The notes beneath the pieces were generated by a model. That model saw nothing but the letters and a program-made list of their open reading frames with translations. It was not told the origin of the DNA and did not search any database. A stretch of 64,000 bases of DNA from Flavobacterium gelatinilyticum (GTDB taxonomy: Bacteria; Bacteroidota; Bacteroidia; Flavobacteriales; Flavobacteriaceae), in assembly GCF_027111295.1 (NCBI RefSeq), contig NZ_CP114287.1:1674001-1738000 (forward strand), given 5' to 3'. Shown piece after piece: positions 29,295 to 38,726 of this stretch. How positions within the stretch are numbered: the first letter of the stretch is position 1; each line of letters opens with the position of its first letter. The translations under genes were made by a program, and so were the position numbers.

Positions 29295-30530
29295 ATGACT
29301 TCCCAAAATACAAAACAATTCCTGCTTTCCATTCCTAAATGGATTCTTATCTGTGCCTTAATCGGGATTTTCTCCGGATCTGCTTCTGCTTTTTTCTTAG
29401 TTGCGTTAGAATGGGTTACGCAATTCAGAATGCAGTACGACTGGATTATCTGGCTTTTGCCTCTAGGCGGATTTTTGGTTGGTTTAAGTTATTATTACTG
29501 GGGAGAATCTGTTGCAAAGGGGAATAATCTTTTACTCGAAGAATATGAAAATCCCAAAAAAGTAATTCCGTTCAAAATGGCCCCTCTGGTTCTTTTAGGA
29601 ACTTTACTTACACATTTGTTTGGAGGTTCTGCGGGACGCGAGGGAACAGCAGTTCAAATGGGAGGCGCAATCTCTGATCAATTTACTAAAATTTTCAAAC
29701 TTAACAATTCAGAACGAAAAACCCTGATCATTCTGGGAATCAGTGCCGGTTTTGCATCGGTTTTTGGAACTCCTCTCGCTGGTGCCGTCTTTGCTTTGGA
29801 AGTTTTGTACTTCAGTAAAATTAATCTAAAAAGCATCATACTTTCTTTTCTTACTGCGTACGCAGCTTATTTCACAGTAGAGTTTTGGGAAATAAAACAC
29901 ACACATTACAGCATTCCTGTTATCCCTGAGTTAAGCATAAACAATGTATTCTTCACTATAATCCTGGGCCTTTTATCCGGTTTTGCGGCTTTATTATTTT
30001 CGAGAAGTACCCATTTTTGGGGATCCTTATTTTCAAAAAACATAAAATACCCGCCACTTCGTCCGGTTATTGGCGGCGTTGTTTTAGCCATTGCTATTGC
30101 AGGATTAGGATTTACCAAATTCTCAGGACTTGGTGTTCCGGTAATTGTAGATGCTTTTTCAACTCCAAACGAATGGTACGATTTCCTGCTTAAAATTTTA
30201 TTTACCGGATTTACTTTAGGAGCCGGCTTTAAAGGCGGCGAAGTCACCCCGTTATTCTTTGTCGGAGCCACTTTAGGAAGTGCGTTATCCGTTTTTATTC
30301 CGATGCCCATTGCACTTCTGGCCGGAATAGGATTCGTTGCCGTTTTCTCCGGTGCTACCCACACCCCCATCGCCTGCACGATTATGGGAATGGAATTATT
30401 CGGATTCGCTCCCGGAATATTCATTGCGATTGGATGTTTAGCCGCCTATTTTTCATCCGGCTCTGTTGGTATTTATAAATCACAGATTGTTAAAGGCCCT
30501 AAATATAAGTTGTATCAAAAGTTCTTATAA
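29295..30530 (+). CDS. Voltage-gated chloride channel family protein (ClC)
   Basis: A 411-residue membrane protein with about ten hydrophobic helices, fitting the ClC family (chloride channel or Cl-/H+ antiporter). The conserved GREGT motif near residue 114 carries the gating glutamate (GREGP in most members), and GFKGGEVTPLFFVGA near residue 310 matches the GGxxxP region. The GSGIP-type first motif appears replaced by GIFSGSASA. There are no C-terminal CBS domains, so it is the short bacterial form. It may exchange chloride or fluoride; this cannot be told from sequence. Confidence 0.88.
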   Translation: MTSQNTKQFLLSIPKWILICALIGIFSGSASAFFLVALEWVTQFRMQYDWIIWLLPLGGFLVGLSYYYWGESVAKGNNLLLEEYENPKKVIPFKMAPLVLLGTLLTHLFGGSAGREGTAVQMGGAISDQFTKIFKLNNSERKTLIILGISAGFASVFGTPLAGAVFALEVLYFSKINLKSIILSFLTAYAAYFTVEFWEIKHTHYSIPVIPELSINNVFFTIILGLLSGFAALLFSRSTHFWGSLFSKNIKYPPLRPVIGGVVLAIAIAGLGFTKFSGLGVPVIVDAFSTPNEWYDFLLKILFTGFTLGAGFKGGEVTPLFFVGATLGSALSVFIPMPIALLAGIGFVAVFSGATHTPIACTIMGMELFGFAPGIFIAIGCLAAYFSSGSVGIYKSQIVKGPKYKLYQKFL

Positions 30531-30765
30531 TTAAATTCCAATATTAAAATCCTAAATTCTAATACACCGCTACTACAGATTTTAACTATTTAAAACAAAA
30601 AACTCGTGTAAATACGGGTCTTCGCGATAGCGAATCAGTTTAACCTGAGTCTAATTGTACAGCTAATTTGATAAAATTTAAATATCAAACCCCATAACTG
30701 AGACTGAACAGCTCACAATAAAAATATTTTCAGCATTACATTAAAAAAATGTAAATTCGCACACT

Positions 30766-31770
30766 ATGAAAATACAAGATATTCAGGCGATACAATTATT
30801 GCTTGCTGCACCCAAGAAAATTGTAATAATTCCGCATAGAGGACCAGATGGTGACGCTATGGGTTCTACTCTGGCTCTATACCATTTTTTATTAAAAAAC
30901 AATCATCAGCCAACTGTCATTGCTCCAAATGATTTTCCTGATTTTCTGGCCTGGCTTCCGGGTTCTGAAACAGTTAAGATATTTGAAAGAGACACAGAAA
31001 ACTGCACCAAAATATTAGAGGAAGCCGAGATTATTTTTACACTTGATTTCAATGCATTTCATCGTACAGGCGAAATGGAGCATACTTTAGTAAAACTTAC
31101 CGCTCCGTTTATCATGATCGACCATCATGAAAAACCACACGATTATGCTGCGTATACGTATTCAGATACTTCATACGGATCAACTTGCGAAATGGTTTAC
31201 AACTTTATCACCTTTTTGAACAAAAAAGAAGATATCGATAAAACCATTGCTACTTGTATTTACACGGGAATCTTAACCGATTCAGGTTCGTTTCGTTTTC
31301 CGGGAACTACCGGAAATACCCACCGAATTATTGCCGAATTAATTGATTTGGGAGTTGAGAATACACAGATTCCGGTTTTATTATACGACAACAGTTCCTT
31401 CAGCCGTTTACAGCTTTTAGGTCGCGGACTTCAAAACATGAAAATTTTTGAAGAGCACAAAACCTCATATACAACCCTGACACAGGAAGAACTTGATTCA
31501 TTTAATTATGTAAAAGGAGATACCGAGGGAATTGTAAATTACGGTTTAAGCATTCGCGGCATTGTATTTACTGCTATCTTTATCGAAAATAAAGACGAGA
31601 AAATAATTAAGATTTCTTTCCGTTCTCAAGGAGGATTTGATGTGAATCAGTTTGCAAGAGACCATTTCAACGGAGGCGGGCACATGAATGCCGCTGGAGG
31701 AAGATCTGAAACCACAATGGAAGAAACCGTGAAAAAGTTTGAAGATTTAGTAACTAAATTAAAATTATAG
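30766..31770 (+). CDS. DHH/DHHA1 phosphoesterase (NrnA-like)
   Basis: A 334-residue phosphoesterase of the bifunctional nanoRNase/pAp-phosphatase type. The DHH-domain motifs are present: HRGPDGDAMGS near residue 24, FTLDFNA, DHHEKP near residue 120 and TGILTDSGSFRF. The DHHA1 end has the GGGHMNAAGG signature. It should degrade 2-5-mer RNAs or 3'-phosphoadenosine 5'-phosphate. It is 7 bases upstream of gldI, the start of a four-gene run that also includes two peptidyl-prolyl isomerases. Confidence 0.88.
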   Translation: MKIQDIQAIQLLLAAPKKIVIIPHRGPDGDAMGSTLALYHFLLKNNHQPTVIAPNDFPDFLAWLPGSETVKIFERDTENCTKILEEAEIIFTLDFNAFHRTGEMEHTLVKLTAPFIMIDHHEKPHDYAAYTYSDTSYGSTCEMVYNFITFLNKKEDIDKTIATCIYTGILTDSGSFRFPGTTGNTHRIIAELIDLGVENTQIPVLLYDNSSFSRLQLLGRGLQNMKIFEEHKTSYTTLTQEELDSFNYVKGDTEGIVNYGLSIRGIVFTAIFIENKDEKIIKISFRSQGGFDVNQFARDHFNGGGHMNAAGGRSETTMEETVKKFEDLVTKLKL

Positions 31771-31777
31771 TCCCAAT

Positions 31778-32479
31778 ATGAACTACCTGAAACTTAGCAT
31801 TTACTCACTGCTTTTTGCAATTGTATTGGCTGGCTGCAAGCACCATGAAGAAGCGCGAAGACCTATTTCGAGAGCGTCGGGTTCTTTTATGAAAAAATCG
31901 GCGGACAGAAATAAAAAACTGGTTGCAAGCGAAGAAGATGTCATCAAAAAAATCATTAAAAACAATCCGAAAGTAAAATATTTCGCTACTAAAAAAGGGT
32001 ATTGGTTTTGTTATGATGAAAAAAGCACTACCGAAACCACTGCACCAAGAAAAGGAGACATCGCCTACTTTAATTTAGAAATAAAAGATATTACAGGTAA
32101 AATCATTTATTCTGAAGCAGATCTTGGGCCTCAGACTTATTATGTAGACAAACAAGACATCATGATGGGATTACGCGACGGTATTAAATACATGAAAAAA
32201 AATGAAACCGTTACTTTCCTGTTTCCTTCACATATGGCTTATGGTTACCATGGCGATAACAAAAAAATCGGACCTAATCAATCCTTAATCTGTACGGTTA
32301 CTTTACGAAATTTTGTTCCGGATCCTGCTCAAAAAAGCACTACTCCTGTTCCGGCCGTTACAGGACAAACCGCAGCAGCGGCGCAAACACCTAAACCGGC
32401 AATAGCTAAACCGGCAATAGCTAAACCGGCAGTTTCAAAACCTGTTACCCACACTAAAAAAGATACAATAAACCCATAA
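31778..32479 (+). CDS. gldI: Gliding motility lipoprotein GldI (FKBP-type peptidyl-prolyl isomerase)
   Basis: A 233-residue lipoprotein with a signal peptide and LAGC lipobox (lipidated Cys20). Residues 80-185 form an FKBP-like domain: GDIAYFNLEIKD, MMGLRDGIKYMKKNETVTFLFPSHMAYGY, and VTLRNF. In F. johnsoniae GldI is needed for gliding and surface protein function and is thought to fold periplasmic proteins of that machinery. The C-terminus is an Ala/Pro/Lys-rich tail of short tandem repeats (KPAIAKPAIAKPAVSKP). It lies in a run with two other isomerases. Confidence 0.9.
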   Translation: MNYLKLSIYSLLFAIVLAGCKHHEEARRPISRASGSFMKKSADRNKKLVASEEDVIKKIIKNNPKVKYFATKKGYWFCYDEKSTTETTAPRKGDIAYFNLEIKDITGKIIYSEADLGPQTYYVDKQDIMMGLRDGIKYMKKNETVTFLFPSHMAYGYHGDNKKIGPNQSLICTVTLRNFVPDPAQKSTTPVPAVTGQTAAAAQTPKPAIAKPAIAKPAVSKPVTHTKKDTINP

Positions 32480-32493
32480 AAACGTTTTAAAAA

Positions 32494-33567
32494 ATGAAGA
32501 AGATTTTTCTATTATTATTAGCCGTTAGCTCGCTTTATTCGTGTAAAGACGAACACAGTAATTTACCTGACGGTTTATATGCTGATATCGAAACTAATAA
32601 AGGACATGTCATTGTAGAATTAGATTATAAAAAAGCACCGGTAACTGTTGCCAACTTCGTAACCCTGGCAGAAGGTAAAAACGAATTTGTTACCAAAGAT
32701 TACTTAAAAGGAAAACCTTTTTACAACGGATTAAAATTTCACAGAGTAATCGACCAGTTCATGATCCAGTCAGGAGATCCTGAAGGAACAGGTTCAGGAG
32801 ATGCAGGATATAAATTTAAAGATGAATTTTCAGATTTAAAATTTGACAAACCAGGTTTACTGGCAATGGCTAATAATGGCCCTGCAACCAACAGCAGCCA
32901 GTTTTTCATTACACATGTTGAAACTCCCTGGTTAGATAACAAACACACAATTTTTGGTCATGTTGTAGACGAAAAAGGACAAGAAGTAGTGAATAAAGTA
33001 GTTCAGGGTGATACAATCGTTTCTGTAAACATCATCAGAAACGGTGAAGCCGCTAAAAAATTTGATGCAGCAAAAGTATTCCATGATTACTTTGCAGAAG
33101 CCGCAAAAGAAAAAAGCAAATTTGCAGGTGCTCAAAAAGAAAAGGTAGATTATTATGCTTCTTTATTGCCAAAAACTACTAAAACAACAAGCGGTTTACA
33201 ATATATTATTACAGAAAAAGGAACAGGTAAAAAACCGGCTGCAGGAACACAATTGTATATTCATTATGCAGGTTTCTTAGAAGACGGAACATTATTTGAT
33301 TCAAGTATCGAAGATGTAAATAAAGCATTTGGAAAATTTGACGCGCAAAGAGCAGAACAAAAAGGATATCAGCCAATTCCGTTTCAGGCAGGACGTAAAG
33401 ACGGTATGATCCCCGGATTTATTGAAGGTATTGAAAAACTTTCATTTGGAGACAAAGCAGTTCTTTTTATTCCGTCTCATTTGGCTTACGGACAAACAGG
33501 TGCAGGAGGCGTTATTCCTCCAAACGCGAATATCATTTTTGAAGTTCAATTATTAGAAAAACCGTAA
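32494..33567 (+). CDS. Peptidyl-prolyl isomerase lipoprotein, cyclophilin plus FKBP domains
   Basis: A 357-residue lipoprotein (LYSC, Cys17) that joins two isomerase folds. Residues 30-185 are a cyclophilin domain: GLKFHRVIDQFMIQSGDPEG, MANNGPATNSSQFFIT. Residues 240-357 are an FKBP domain: GTLFDSSIED, GMIPGFIEGIEKLSFGDKAVLFIPSHLAYG and IPPNANIIFEVQLL. The active-site Arg and Phe of cyclophilins are visible. It is likely an inner- or outer-membrane-anchored periplasmic foldase. It follows gldI by 14 bases and precedes a close paralogue. Confidence 0.92.
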   Translation: MKKIFLLLLAVSSLYSCKDEHSNLPDGLYADIETNKGHVIVELDYKKAPVTVANFVTLAEGKNEFVTKDYLKGKPFYNGLKFHRVIDQFMIQSGDPEGTGSGDAGYKFKDEFSDLKFDKPGLLAMANNGPATNSSQFFITHVETPWLDNKHTIFGHVVDEKGQEVVNKVVQGDTIVSVNIIRNGEAAKKFDAAKVFHDYFAEAAKEKSKFAGAQKEKVDYYASLLPKTTKTTSGLQYIITEKGTGKKPAAGTQLYIHYAGFLEDGTLFDSSIEDVNKAFGKFDAQRAEQKGYQPIPFQAGRKDGMIPGFIEGIEKLSFGDKAVLFIPSHLAYGQTGAGGVIPPNANIIFEVQLLEKP

Positions 33568-33605
33568 TTATCTCAGTATAATTCATTGACTAAAATTAAA
33601 ATACG

Positions 33606-34727
33606 ATGAAATTTAAATTTCTATTTTTATTTTGTCTGGCTGTTTTAAATATCCAGGCACAAACCAAGCCGGCAGCAAAACCAGCAGCATCAAAAGCAAA
33701 AGCAGTTGCTGCAGCAGATCCTAACGACGGAATATTTGCTACAATTTCTACAACAAAAGGAGACATTGTTTTAGCATTAGAATATGTAAAAACGCCTGTT
33801 ACAGTGGCTAACTTTATTTCACTTGCAGAAGGAACAAACCCTAATGTAAAAGTGGAAAAATTAAAAGGAAAACCATTTTATGACGGTTTAAAATTCCACC
33901 GTGTTATCAACGATTTCATGATTCAGGGAGGCGATCCTGATGGAAATGGTACCGGAGGCCCGGGCTATTCTTTTAGAGATGAATTTGTAGAAGAATTACG
34001 TTTTGAAAAAGGCGGTGTTCTGGCAATGGCCAATTCAGGTCCTGCAACTAACGGAAGCCAGTTCTTTATTACACACAAAGATACGCCGTGGTTAAACGGA
34101 AAACATACTATTTTTGGACATGTAGTATCCGGAATGGACAATGTAAACAAAATTGTTCAGGATGATATAATGACCAAAATTACGATCACCCGCAAAGGTG
34201 CTGCAGCAAAAAAATTCGATGCTGTAAAAGTATTAGCTGATGATGTAAAAAAACAGGAAGCCAAAAAAGAGGAAGCTAAAAAAGTGGTAAAAGCTAAAGC
34301 AGATTATTTTGCTGCAACAAAAGCAAAAGCGGTTACTACTCCAACTAACTTAAAATATGTGGTTACTAAAAAAGGAACCGGCGTAAAAGGCGCAGAAGGT
34401 TCTACGATTTATTTCCACTACGCCGGATATTTTGAAGACGGAACCCTTTTTGACAGCAGTATGGCCGAAGTCGAAAAAACATACGGAAAATACAATCCTA
34501 GCAGAGATGCTCAGGGTGGTTATAAAGCTTTCCCGTTTACTGTTGGTAAAAAAGACGGTATGATCCCGGGATTCATTGAAGCTCTGGATATGATGACAGA
34601 CGGAGAAAAAGCGATTTTCTTCCTTCCATCTAACTTAGCTTACGGAGAAAAAGGTGCAGGAGGCGTTATTCCGCCAAATGCTACTTTGATTTTCGAAATC
34701 GAAACGTATCAGAATCAGCCGAAATAA
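33606..34727 (+). CDS. Peptidyl-prolyl isomerase, cyclophilin plus FKBP domains (paralogue of the previous gene)
   Basis: A 373-residue protein with the same two-domain plan as the upstream gene. It has a cleavable signal peptide (ending IQAQ) rather than a lipobox, then an Ala/Lys-rich segment, a cyclophilin domain (residues 45-200: GLKFHRVINDFMIQGGDPDG, MANSGPATNGSQFFIT), a Lys/Ala coiled linker, and an FKBP domain (255-373). It is therefore probably soluble in the periplasm while its neighbour is lipid-anchored. The pair looks like a tandem duplication. A strong terminator follows. Confidence 0.92.
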   Translation: MKFKFLFLFCLAVLNIQAQTKPAAKPAASKAKAVAAADPNDGIFATISTTKGDIVLALEYVKTPVTVANFISLAEGTNPNVKVEKLKGKPFYDGLKFHRVINDFMIQGGDPDGNGTGGPGYSFRDEFVEELRFEKGGVLAMANSGPATNGSQFFITHKDTPWLNGKHTIFGHVVSGMDNVNKIVQDDIMTKITITRKGAAAKKFDAVKVLADDVKKQEAKKEEAKKVVKAKADYFAATKAKAVTTPTNLKYVVTKKGTGVKGAEGSTIYFHYAGYFEDGTLFDSSMAEVEKTYGKYNPSRDAQGGYKAFPFTVGKKDGMIPGFIEALDMMTDGEKAIFFLPSNLAYGEKGAGGVIPPNATLIFEIETYQNQPK

Positions 34728-34748
34728 TCATCGTCTGAAATACATATA

Positions 34749-34781
34749 AGCCGTCAAAATTTAGTTTTTGACGGCTTTTTC
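34749..34781 (+). terminator. Terminator of the gldI-PPIase run
   Basis: AGCCGTCAAAA and TTTTTGACGGCT pair with a five-base loop and are followed by a T run. Confidence 0.85.
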
Positions 34782-34891
34782 GTTTTACTGTAATCTGCTG
34801 AATTCTTAAAATTCAACGATTTAAAAACCCGCAATACGTCACAATGATAACGTTTGCGTATATTTTCTACTAATTCCCAAATAAAATAGCG

Positions 34892-34899
34892 TACCTTTG
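34892..34899 (+). promoter_or_regulatory. Candidate -7 element for the EamA gene
   Basis: TACCTTTG matches the Bacteroidota -7 consensus TAnnTTTG. It lies 31 bases before the start codon. A clear -33 TTG at the right distance is not seen. Confidence 0.4.
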
Positions 34900-34930
34900 C
34901 CGGCTTATTTTTTTTTAAATACACCGCATA

Positions 34931-35827
34931 ATGTCACAAAATAACGTATTAAAAGGAGTCTTTTTAGTTGCTTTAGGAGCTACAACTTACGGAATGTTAG
35001 CTACTTTTGTAAAAATGGCATATTCTGAAGGTTATACAACCGCAGAAGTAACAACCTCACAATTTATTCTGGGCTTAATTGGTATTTTGATTATCAATGC
35101 CTTTCAAAAAGTAAAAAATAAAGAAAAAACGGTAAAAGCTTCAAAGAAAAATATTTTTAGTTTAATGCTGGCCGGAACTTCATTAGGAACAACGAGCCTG
35201 TTTTATTATCTGGCGGTTAAATATATTCCTGTTTCTATTGGTATCGTTTTATTGATGCAGACAGTCTGGATGGGTGTTTTACTTGAAATGATTCTGGAGA
35301 AAAAACTGCCTTCAAAACAAAAAGTTATAGCTGTTTTTATTGTCCTTATCGGAACTGTTCTGGCTACTAATCTTATCAATAATGATATTGTACTGGACTG
35401 GAGAGGAATTGCCTGGGGAATTCTGGCTGCGGCATCCTTTACTACTACTATGTTTACCGCTAACAGCGTGGCTACTGAAATTTCTTCTGCACAAAGAAGT
35501 TTATTCATGCTTATGGGCGGTGCCGTAATTGTGTTTACATTTGGATTTTTTACTCAGGTTACGCCTTTCAATTTTGCTATTTTCTTCAAATGGGGAATCA
35601 TTCTGGCCTTATTCGGAACTATTATTCCGCCAATGCTGCTTAATCTAGGTTTTCCTCTTACCGGAATTGGTTTAGGAAGTATTGTTTCTGCCCTTGAACT
35701 CCCTGTTTCTGTAATGATGGCTTATATGCTTTTAAATGAAAAAGTTATTCTGTCGCAATGGATAGGAATTGTCCTTATTATTCTTGCCATCATTATAATG
35801 AATGTCAACTTCAAACGAAAAATTTAA
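34931..35827 (+). CDS. EamA/DMT family transporter
   Basis: A 298-residue inner-membrane protein with ten hydrophobic helices in two repeated halves, as in the drug/metabolite transporter superfamily. The second half repeats the layout of the first, typical of EamA. The motif FYYLAVKYIPVSIGIVLLMQTVW and the final PVSVMMAYMLLNEKVILSQWIGIVLIILAI are characteristic. Substrate is unknown; DMT members export amino acids, nucleotide sugars or drugs. It is transcribed alone. Confidence 0.85.
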   Translation: MSQNNVLKGVFLVALGATTYGMLATFVKMAYSEGYTTAEVTTSQFILGLIGILIINAFQKVKNKEKTVKASKKNIFSLMLAGTSLGTTSLFYYLAVKYIPVSIGIVLLMQTVWMGVLLEMILEKKLPSKQKVIAVFIVLIGTVLATNLINNDIVLDWRGIAWGILAAASFTTTMFTANSVATEISSAQRSLFMLMGGAVIVFTFGFFTQVTPFNFAIFFKWGIILALFGTIIPPMLLNLGFPLTGIGLGSIVSALELPVSVMMAYMLLNEKVILSQWIGIVLIILAIIIMNVNFKRKI

Positions 35828-35915
35828 GATTTTTTATTCCTAATTTAAAAAAGCTGCATTGTAATGCAATAATGGTTAAATTATTTTATAATTTCGTGAT
35901 AAACAATTAATTATC

Positions 35916-36272
35916 ATGAACTTACCCTGGCATTTATATGTAATGGCGGTATTGTATATACTTGCCGGACTTAACCATTTTCGAAAACCCGGAATGTATA
36001 TAAAGATCATTCCTCCTTATTTTAAAAACCCTAAATTACTAAATATACTAAGCGGAGCTGCCGAAGTACTTCTCGGCATTCTCCTAACCATCTCTGCTAC
36101 AAGCCATTTCGCAGCGTGGGGAATCATCATCTTGTTAATTATGATATTTCCTGCGAATTTACACATGTTTCTAAATAAAAAAGCAGGTTTTAGTTTACCA
36201 AAATGGATTTTATTTGTACGTTTGCCCTTACAATTAGTTTTGATTTTTTGGGCATATCAGTACACCCTATAG
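35916..36272 (+). CDS. DoxX-like small membrane protein
   Basis: A 118-residue protein with four hydrophobic segments. LYILAGLNHFRKPGMYIKIIPPYF and LSGAAEVLLGILLTI are close to the DoxX-like family found in many Bacteroidota, sometimes annotated as methyl-accepting or quinol-oxidase-related, but no cofactor residues are visible. It is 33 bases upstream of the aquaporin gene and could be co-transcribed. Confidence 0.72.
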   Translation: MNLPWHLYVMAVLYILAGLNHFRKPGMYIKIIPPYFKNPKLLNILSGAAEVLLGILLTISATSHFAAWGIIILLIMIFPANLHMFLNKKAGFSLPKWILFVRLPLQLVLIFWAYQYTL

Positions 36273-36305
36273 TAATCAAATCTATTAATCTAAATTTATT
36301 TTATT

Positions 36306-37013
36306 ATGAAAAAATTGTTTGCAGAGTTCTTCGGAACTTTTTGGCTGGTGTTTGGAGGCTGCGGAAGTGCTCTTTTTGCTGCAGGATACCCGGAATTAGG
36401 TATCGGGTTTGCAGGAGTTTCTTTAGCATTTGGTTTAACGGTTTTGACAATGGCATATGCAGTCGGACACATTTCCGGCGGGCATTTTAATCCCGCAGTT
36501 TCTATTGGTTTATGGGCAGGCGGCCGATTCCCTGCAAAAGACCTTGTTCCGTACATTATTTCGCAGTGTATTGGTGCAATTGCTGCTGCCGGCACCTTAT
36601 TTATTATCTGGACAGGTAAAGCGGGAAATGCAATTAATAACACACAGGCAGGCGCCTTTGCTTCAAATGGTTTTGATGCATTTTCTCCTGACGGCTATTC
36701 TTTACCTGCTGCATTTTTAGCTGAGTTTGTACTGACATTATTCTTCTTACTGATTATTTTAGGCGCAACAGACAAATTTGCCAATACAAGTTTCTGCGGT
36801 ATTGTAATTGGTCTTGCTTTAACCTTAATTCATTTAATCAGTATTCCTATTACGAATACTTCTGTAAACCCTGCAAGATCATTATCTCAGGCTATTTTTA
36901 CAGGAGGCGGACCGCTTACTCAGGTCTGGCTGTTTTGGGCTGCACCAATTCTGGGTGCTGTTGCTGCCGGTTTTATTTACAAAACATTACTTCAAAAACA
37001 ATCAGAAGATTAA
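36306..37013 (+). CDS. aqpZ: Aquaporin Z-type water channel
   Basis: A 235-residue MIP-family channel with six membrane helices and both NPA boxes: GGHFNPAVS near residue 60 and [11 protein letters not shown] near residue 185. [12 protein letters not shown] and the selectivity-filter Arg next to the second NPA match the AqpZ class. It should allow water across the inner membrane. It forms a short run with the DoxX-like gene upstream and a GlsB-like gene 21 bases downstream. Confidence 0.93.
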   Translation: MKKLFAEFFGTFWLVFGGCGSALFAAGYPELGIGFAGVSLAFGLTVLTMAYAVGHISGGHFNPAVSIGLWAGGRFPAKDLVPYIISQCIGAIAAAGTLFIIWTGKAGNAINNTQAGAFASNGFDAFSPDGYSLPAAFLAEFVLTLFFLLIILGATDKFANTSFCGIVIGLALTLIHLISIPITNTSVNPARSLSQAIFTGGGPLTQVWLFWAAPILGAVAAGFIYKTLLQKQSED

Positions 37014-37034
37014 TCTTAAACTAACGCATAAAAA

Positions 37035-37274
37035 ATGGCATTTTTATATTTTCTCCTTATAGGAGCTATTTCAGGCTGGCTGGCCGGACAAATTTGGAAA
37101 GGTGCAGGCTTTGGTCTGCTTGGCAATATAATCGTTGGAATCATTGGTGGTTTTATCGGCGGCTGGATTGCCGGTAAACTGGGCATTGGAGGCGGCGGGC
37201 TTCTTTGGCAGATTTTAATTGCTGTTGGAGGCGCATGGCTGCTGTTATTCATAATAAGTCTGCTCAAAAAATAG
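37035..37274 (+). CDS. GlsB/YeaQ/YmgE family small membrane protein
   Basis: A 79-residue protein with three hydrophobic segments and a very high Gly content. AISGWLAGQIWKGAGFGLLGNIIVGIIGGFIGGWI is the classic GlsB/YeaQ/YmgE signature (transglycosylase-associated protein, in older annotations). The family is stress-linked and inner-membrane located. The gene is 21 bases after aqpZ and probably on the same transcript. Confidence 0.92.
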   Translation: MAFLYFLLIGAISGWLAGQIWKGAGFGLLGNIIVGIIGGFIGGWIAGKLGIGGGGLLWQILIAVGGAWLLLFIISLLKK

Positions 37275-37398
37275 CAATTATTTTAGTAACTAATTCATTT
37301 TTAAAGAGAAAATCAAATATATTTATATTCGGTTTTCTCTTTTTCTTTGGATAAAAACCGAAAAAAGAAACCTTATTTCACTCAAATATCTATTGATC

Positions 37399-38235
37399 AT
37401 GGACGAAATTATTTCTTATTTCAGCACTATTCCGTCTTCTCACAGGAGCTTAATTTTGGTTGGAGGTATTACTATTTTCTGGCTTATCGAAAATACCTTT
37501 CCTTTATTTCAAATGCAGTACAGGAAATGGCATCATGCCGGCATCAATATTTTCTTTACTGCCACCACTATTATAGTCAACTTTGTTCTGGCTTTTATTT
37601 TAATTAAAACCGCAGACTGGACTACTGAACATCATTTTGGACTTTTGAACTGGATTCCTGAAATTCCGGTCTGGCTTTACACTATTACCGGGCTTCTTTT
37701 ATTGGATTTAATTGGAGCTTATCTGGCTCATTTAGTAGAACATAAAGTAAAATTTCTCTGGCGTTTCCATCTCATCCATCATACAGATACCTGGATAGAT
37801 ACAACAAGTGCAAACAGGCATCATCCGGGAGAAAGCGTGATTCGGTTTATTTTTACCACTTTAGGTGTTTTGATTGTGGGCAGTCCAATGTGGATGGTTT
37901 TTCTTTATCAGTCCCTTTCTGTTGTTTCCTCACAGTTCAATCATGCCAATATTTCACTGCCCGATAAACTGGATCTTTTCCTGAGTTATTTTATTGTTTC
38001 GCCAAATATGCATAAAGTACACCATCATTATGTCCTGCCGTATACAGACAGTAATTACGGCAATATTTTTTCAGTTTGGGATAGATTGTTCGGCACTTTT
38101 ACTTCACTTCCAAAAGAAGAGATAATTTACGGTGTCGACACGCATATGCTGCCGGAAGAAAACAATAAATTGAAAAATTTACTGCAAATTCCATTTCAAA
38201 AATCGAGATCAGCAAAAAACCTTAAAAATCAATAA
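37399..38235 (+). CDS. Sterol desaturase family protein
   Basis: A 278-residue membrane protein with four to five helices and the histidine clusters of the fatty-acid hydroxylase/sterol desaturase superfamily, which bind a di-iron centre: HLVEH near residue 118, HLIHHTD, RHHP and HKVHHHY. It probably hydroxylates or desaturates a lipid. The frame opens two codons earlier at TTG; the ATG at 37399 is preferred. A GlsB-like gene precedes it. Confidence 0.88.
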   Translation: MDEIISYFSTIPSSHRSLILVGGITIFWLIENTFPLFQMQYRKWHHAGINIFFTATTIIVNFVLAFILIKTADWTTEHHFGLLNWIPEIPVWLYTITGLLLLDLIGAYLAHLVEHKVKFLWRFHLIHHTDTWIDTTSANRHHPGESVIRFIFTTLGVLIVGSPMWMVFLYQSLSVVSSQFNHANISLPDKLDLFLSYFIVSPNMHKVHHHYVLPYTDSNYGNIFSVWDRLFGTFTSLPKEEIIYGVDTHMLPEENNKLKNLLQIPFQKSRSAKNLKNQ

Positions 38236-38347
38236 AAAAAGTGTTCAGGAGCGAACCAACTAATTATTTTTTTTATTAATATTGGTATATAAAATGAAAA
38301 TCAATCTATTAAACATTAACCCTCTATTTTGAATTAATTTTCACGAG

Positions 38348-38626
38348 ATGAAAAAGAGTAACCGCAAAGAGTTGAACTGGGAACAAACGGAACGATTAGT
38401 TTCGCTAGCCCTGGAAGAAAGAAATCCATTTGAAATTATAAAAAAAGAATTTGGATTGGCAGAAAAAGAAGTTCTTGAAATAATGAAGAAGAAAATGCCT
38501 CTTGAAAAATTTGAGATGTGGAAAAAGAAAGCTATTGCAAACAAACCAAAACCAAAACCAGTTAAAATTGATGACTTTGATGAAGATCTGGATGGAAAAT
38601 ATTATATAAAAAACAAATTTGACTAA
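38348..38626 (+). CDS. TIGR03643 family protein
   Basis: A 92-residue cytoplasmic protein with the LNWEQTERLVSLALEERNPFEIIKKEFGL block, a helix-turn-helix-like segment, and a short Lys/Pro-rich linker to an acidic tail. It matches the TIGR03643 family of short Bacteroidota proteins whose job is not known. It begins with a clear ATG and is followed by a terminator. Confidence 0.8.
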   Translation: MKKSNRKELNWEQTERLVSLALEERNPFEIIKKEFGLAEKEVLEIMKKKMPLEKFEMWKKKAIANKPKPKPVKIDDFDEDLDGKYYIKNKFD

Positions 38627-38630
38627 GACA

Positions 38631-38659
38631 AAACTCCTGAATATCAGGAGTTTTTTTTT
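38631..38659 (+). terminator. Terminator
   Basis: AACTCCTGA and TCAGGAGTT pair with a 3-base loop, followed by a T run. Confidence 0.85.
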
Positions 38660-38726
38660 ATATATTTATTTCTTTGTAACTTTTTTATTTTTTTGATGTC
38701 ATATACACATAACTAAACGTAAACAA

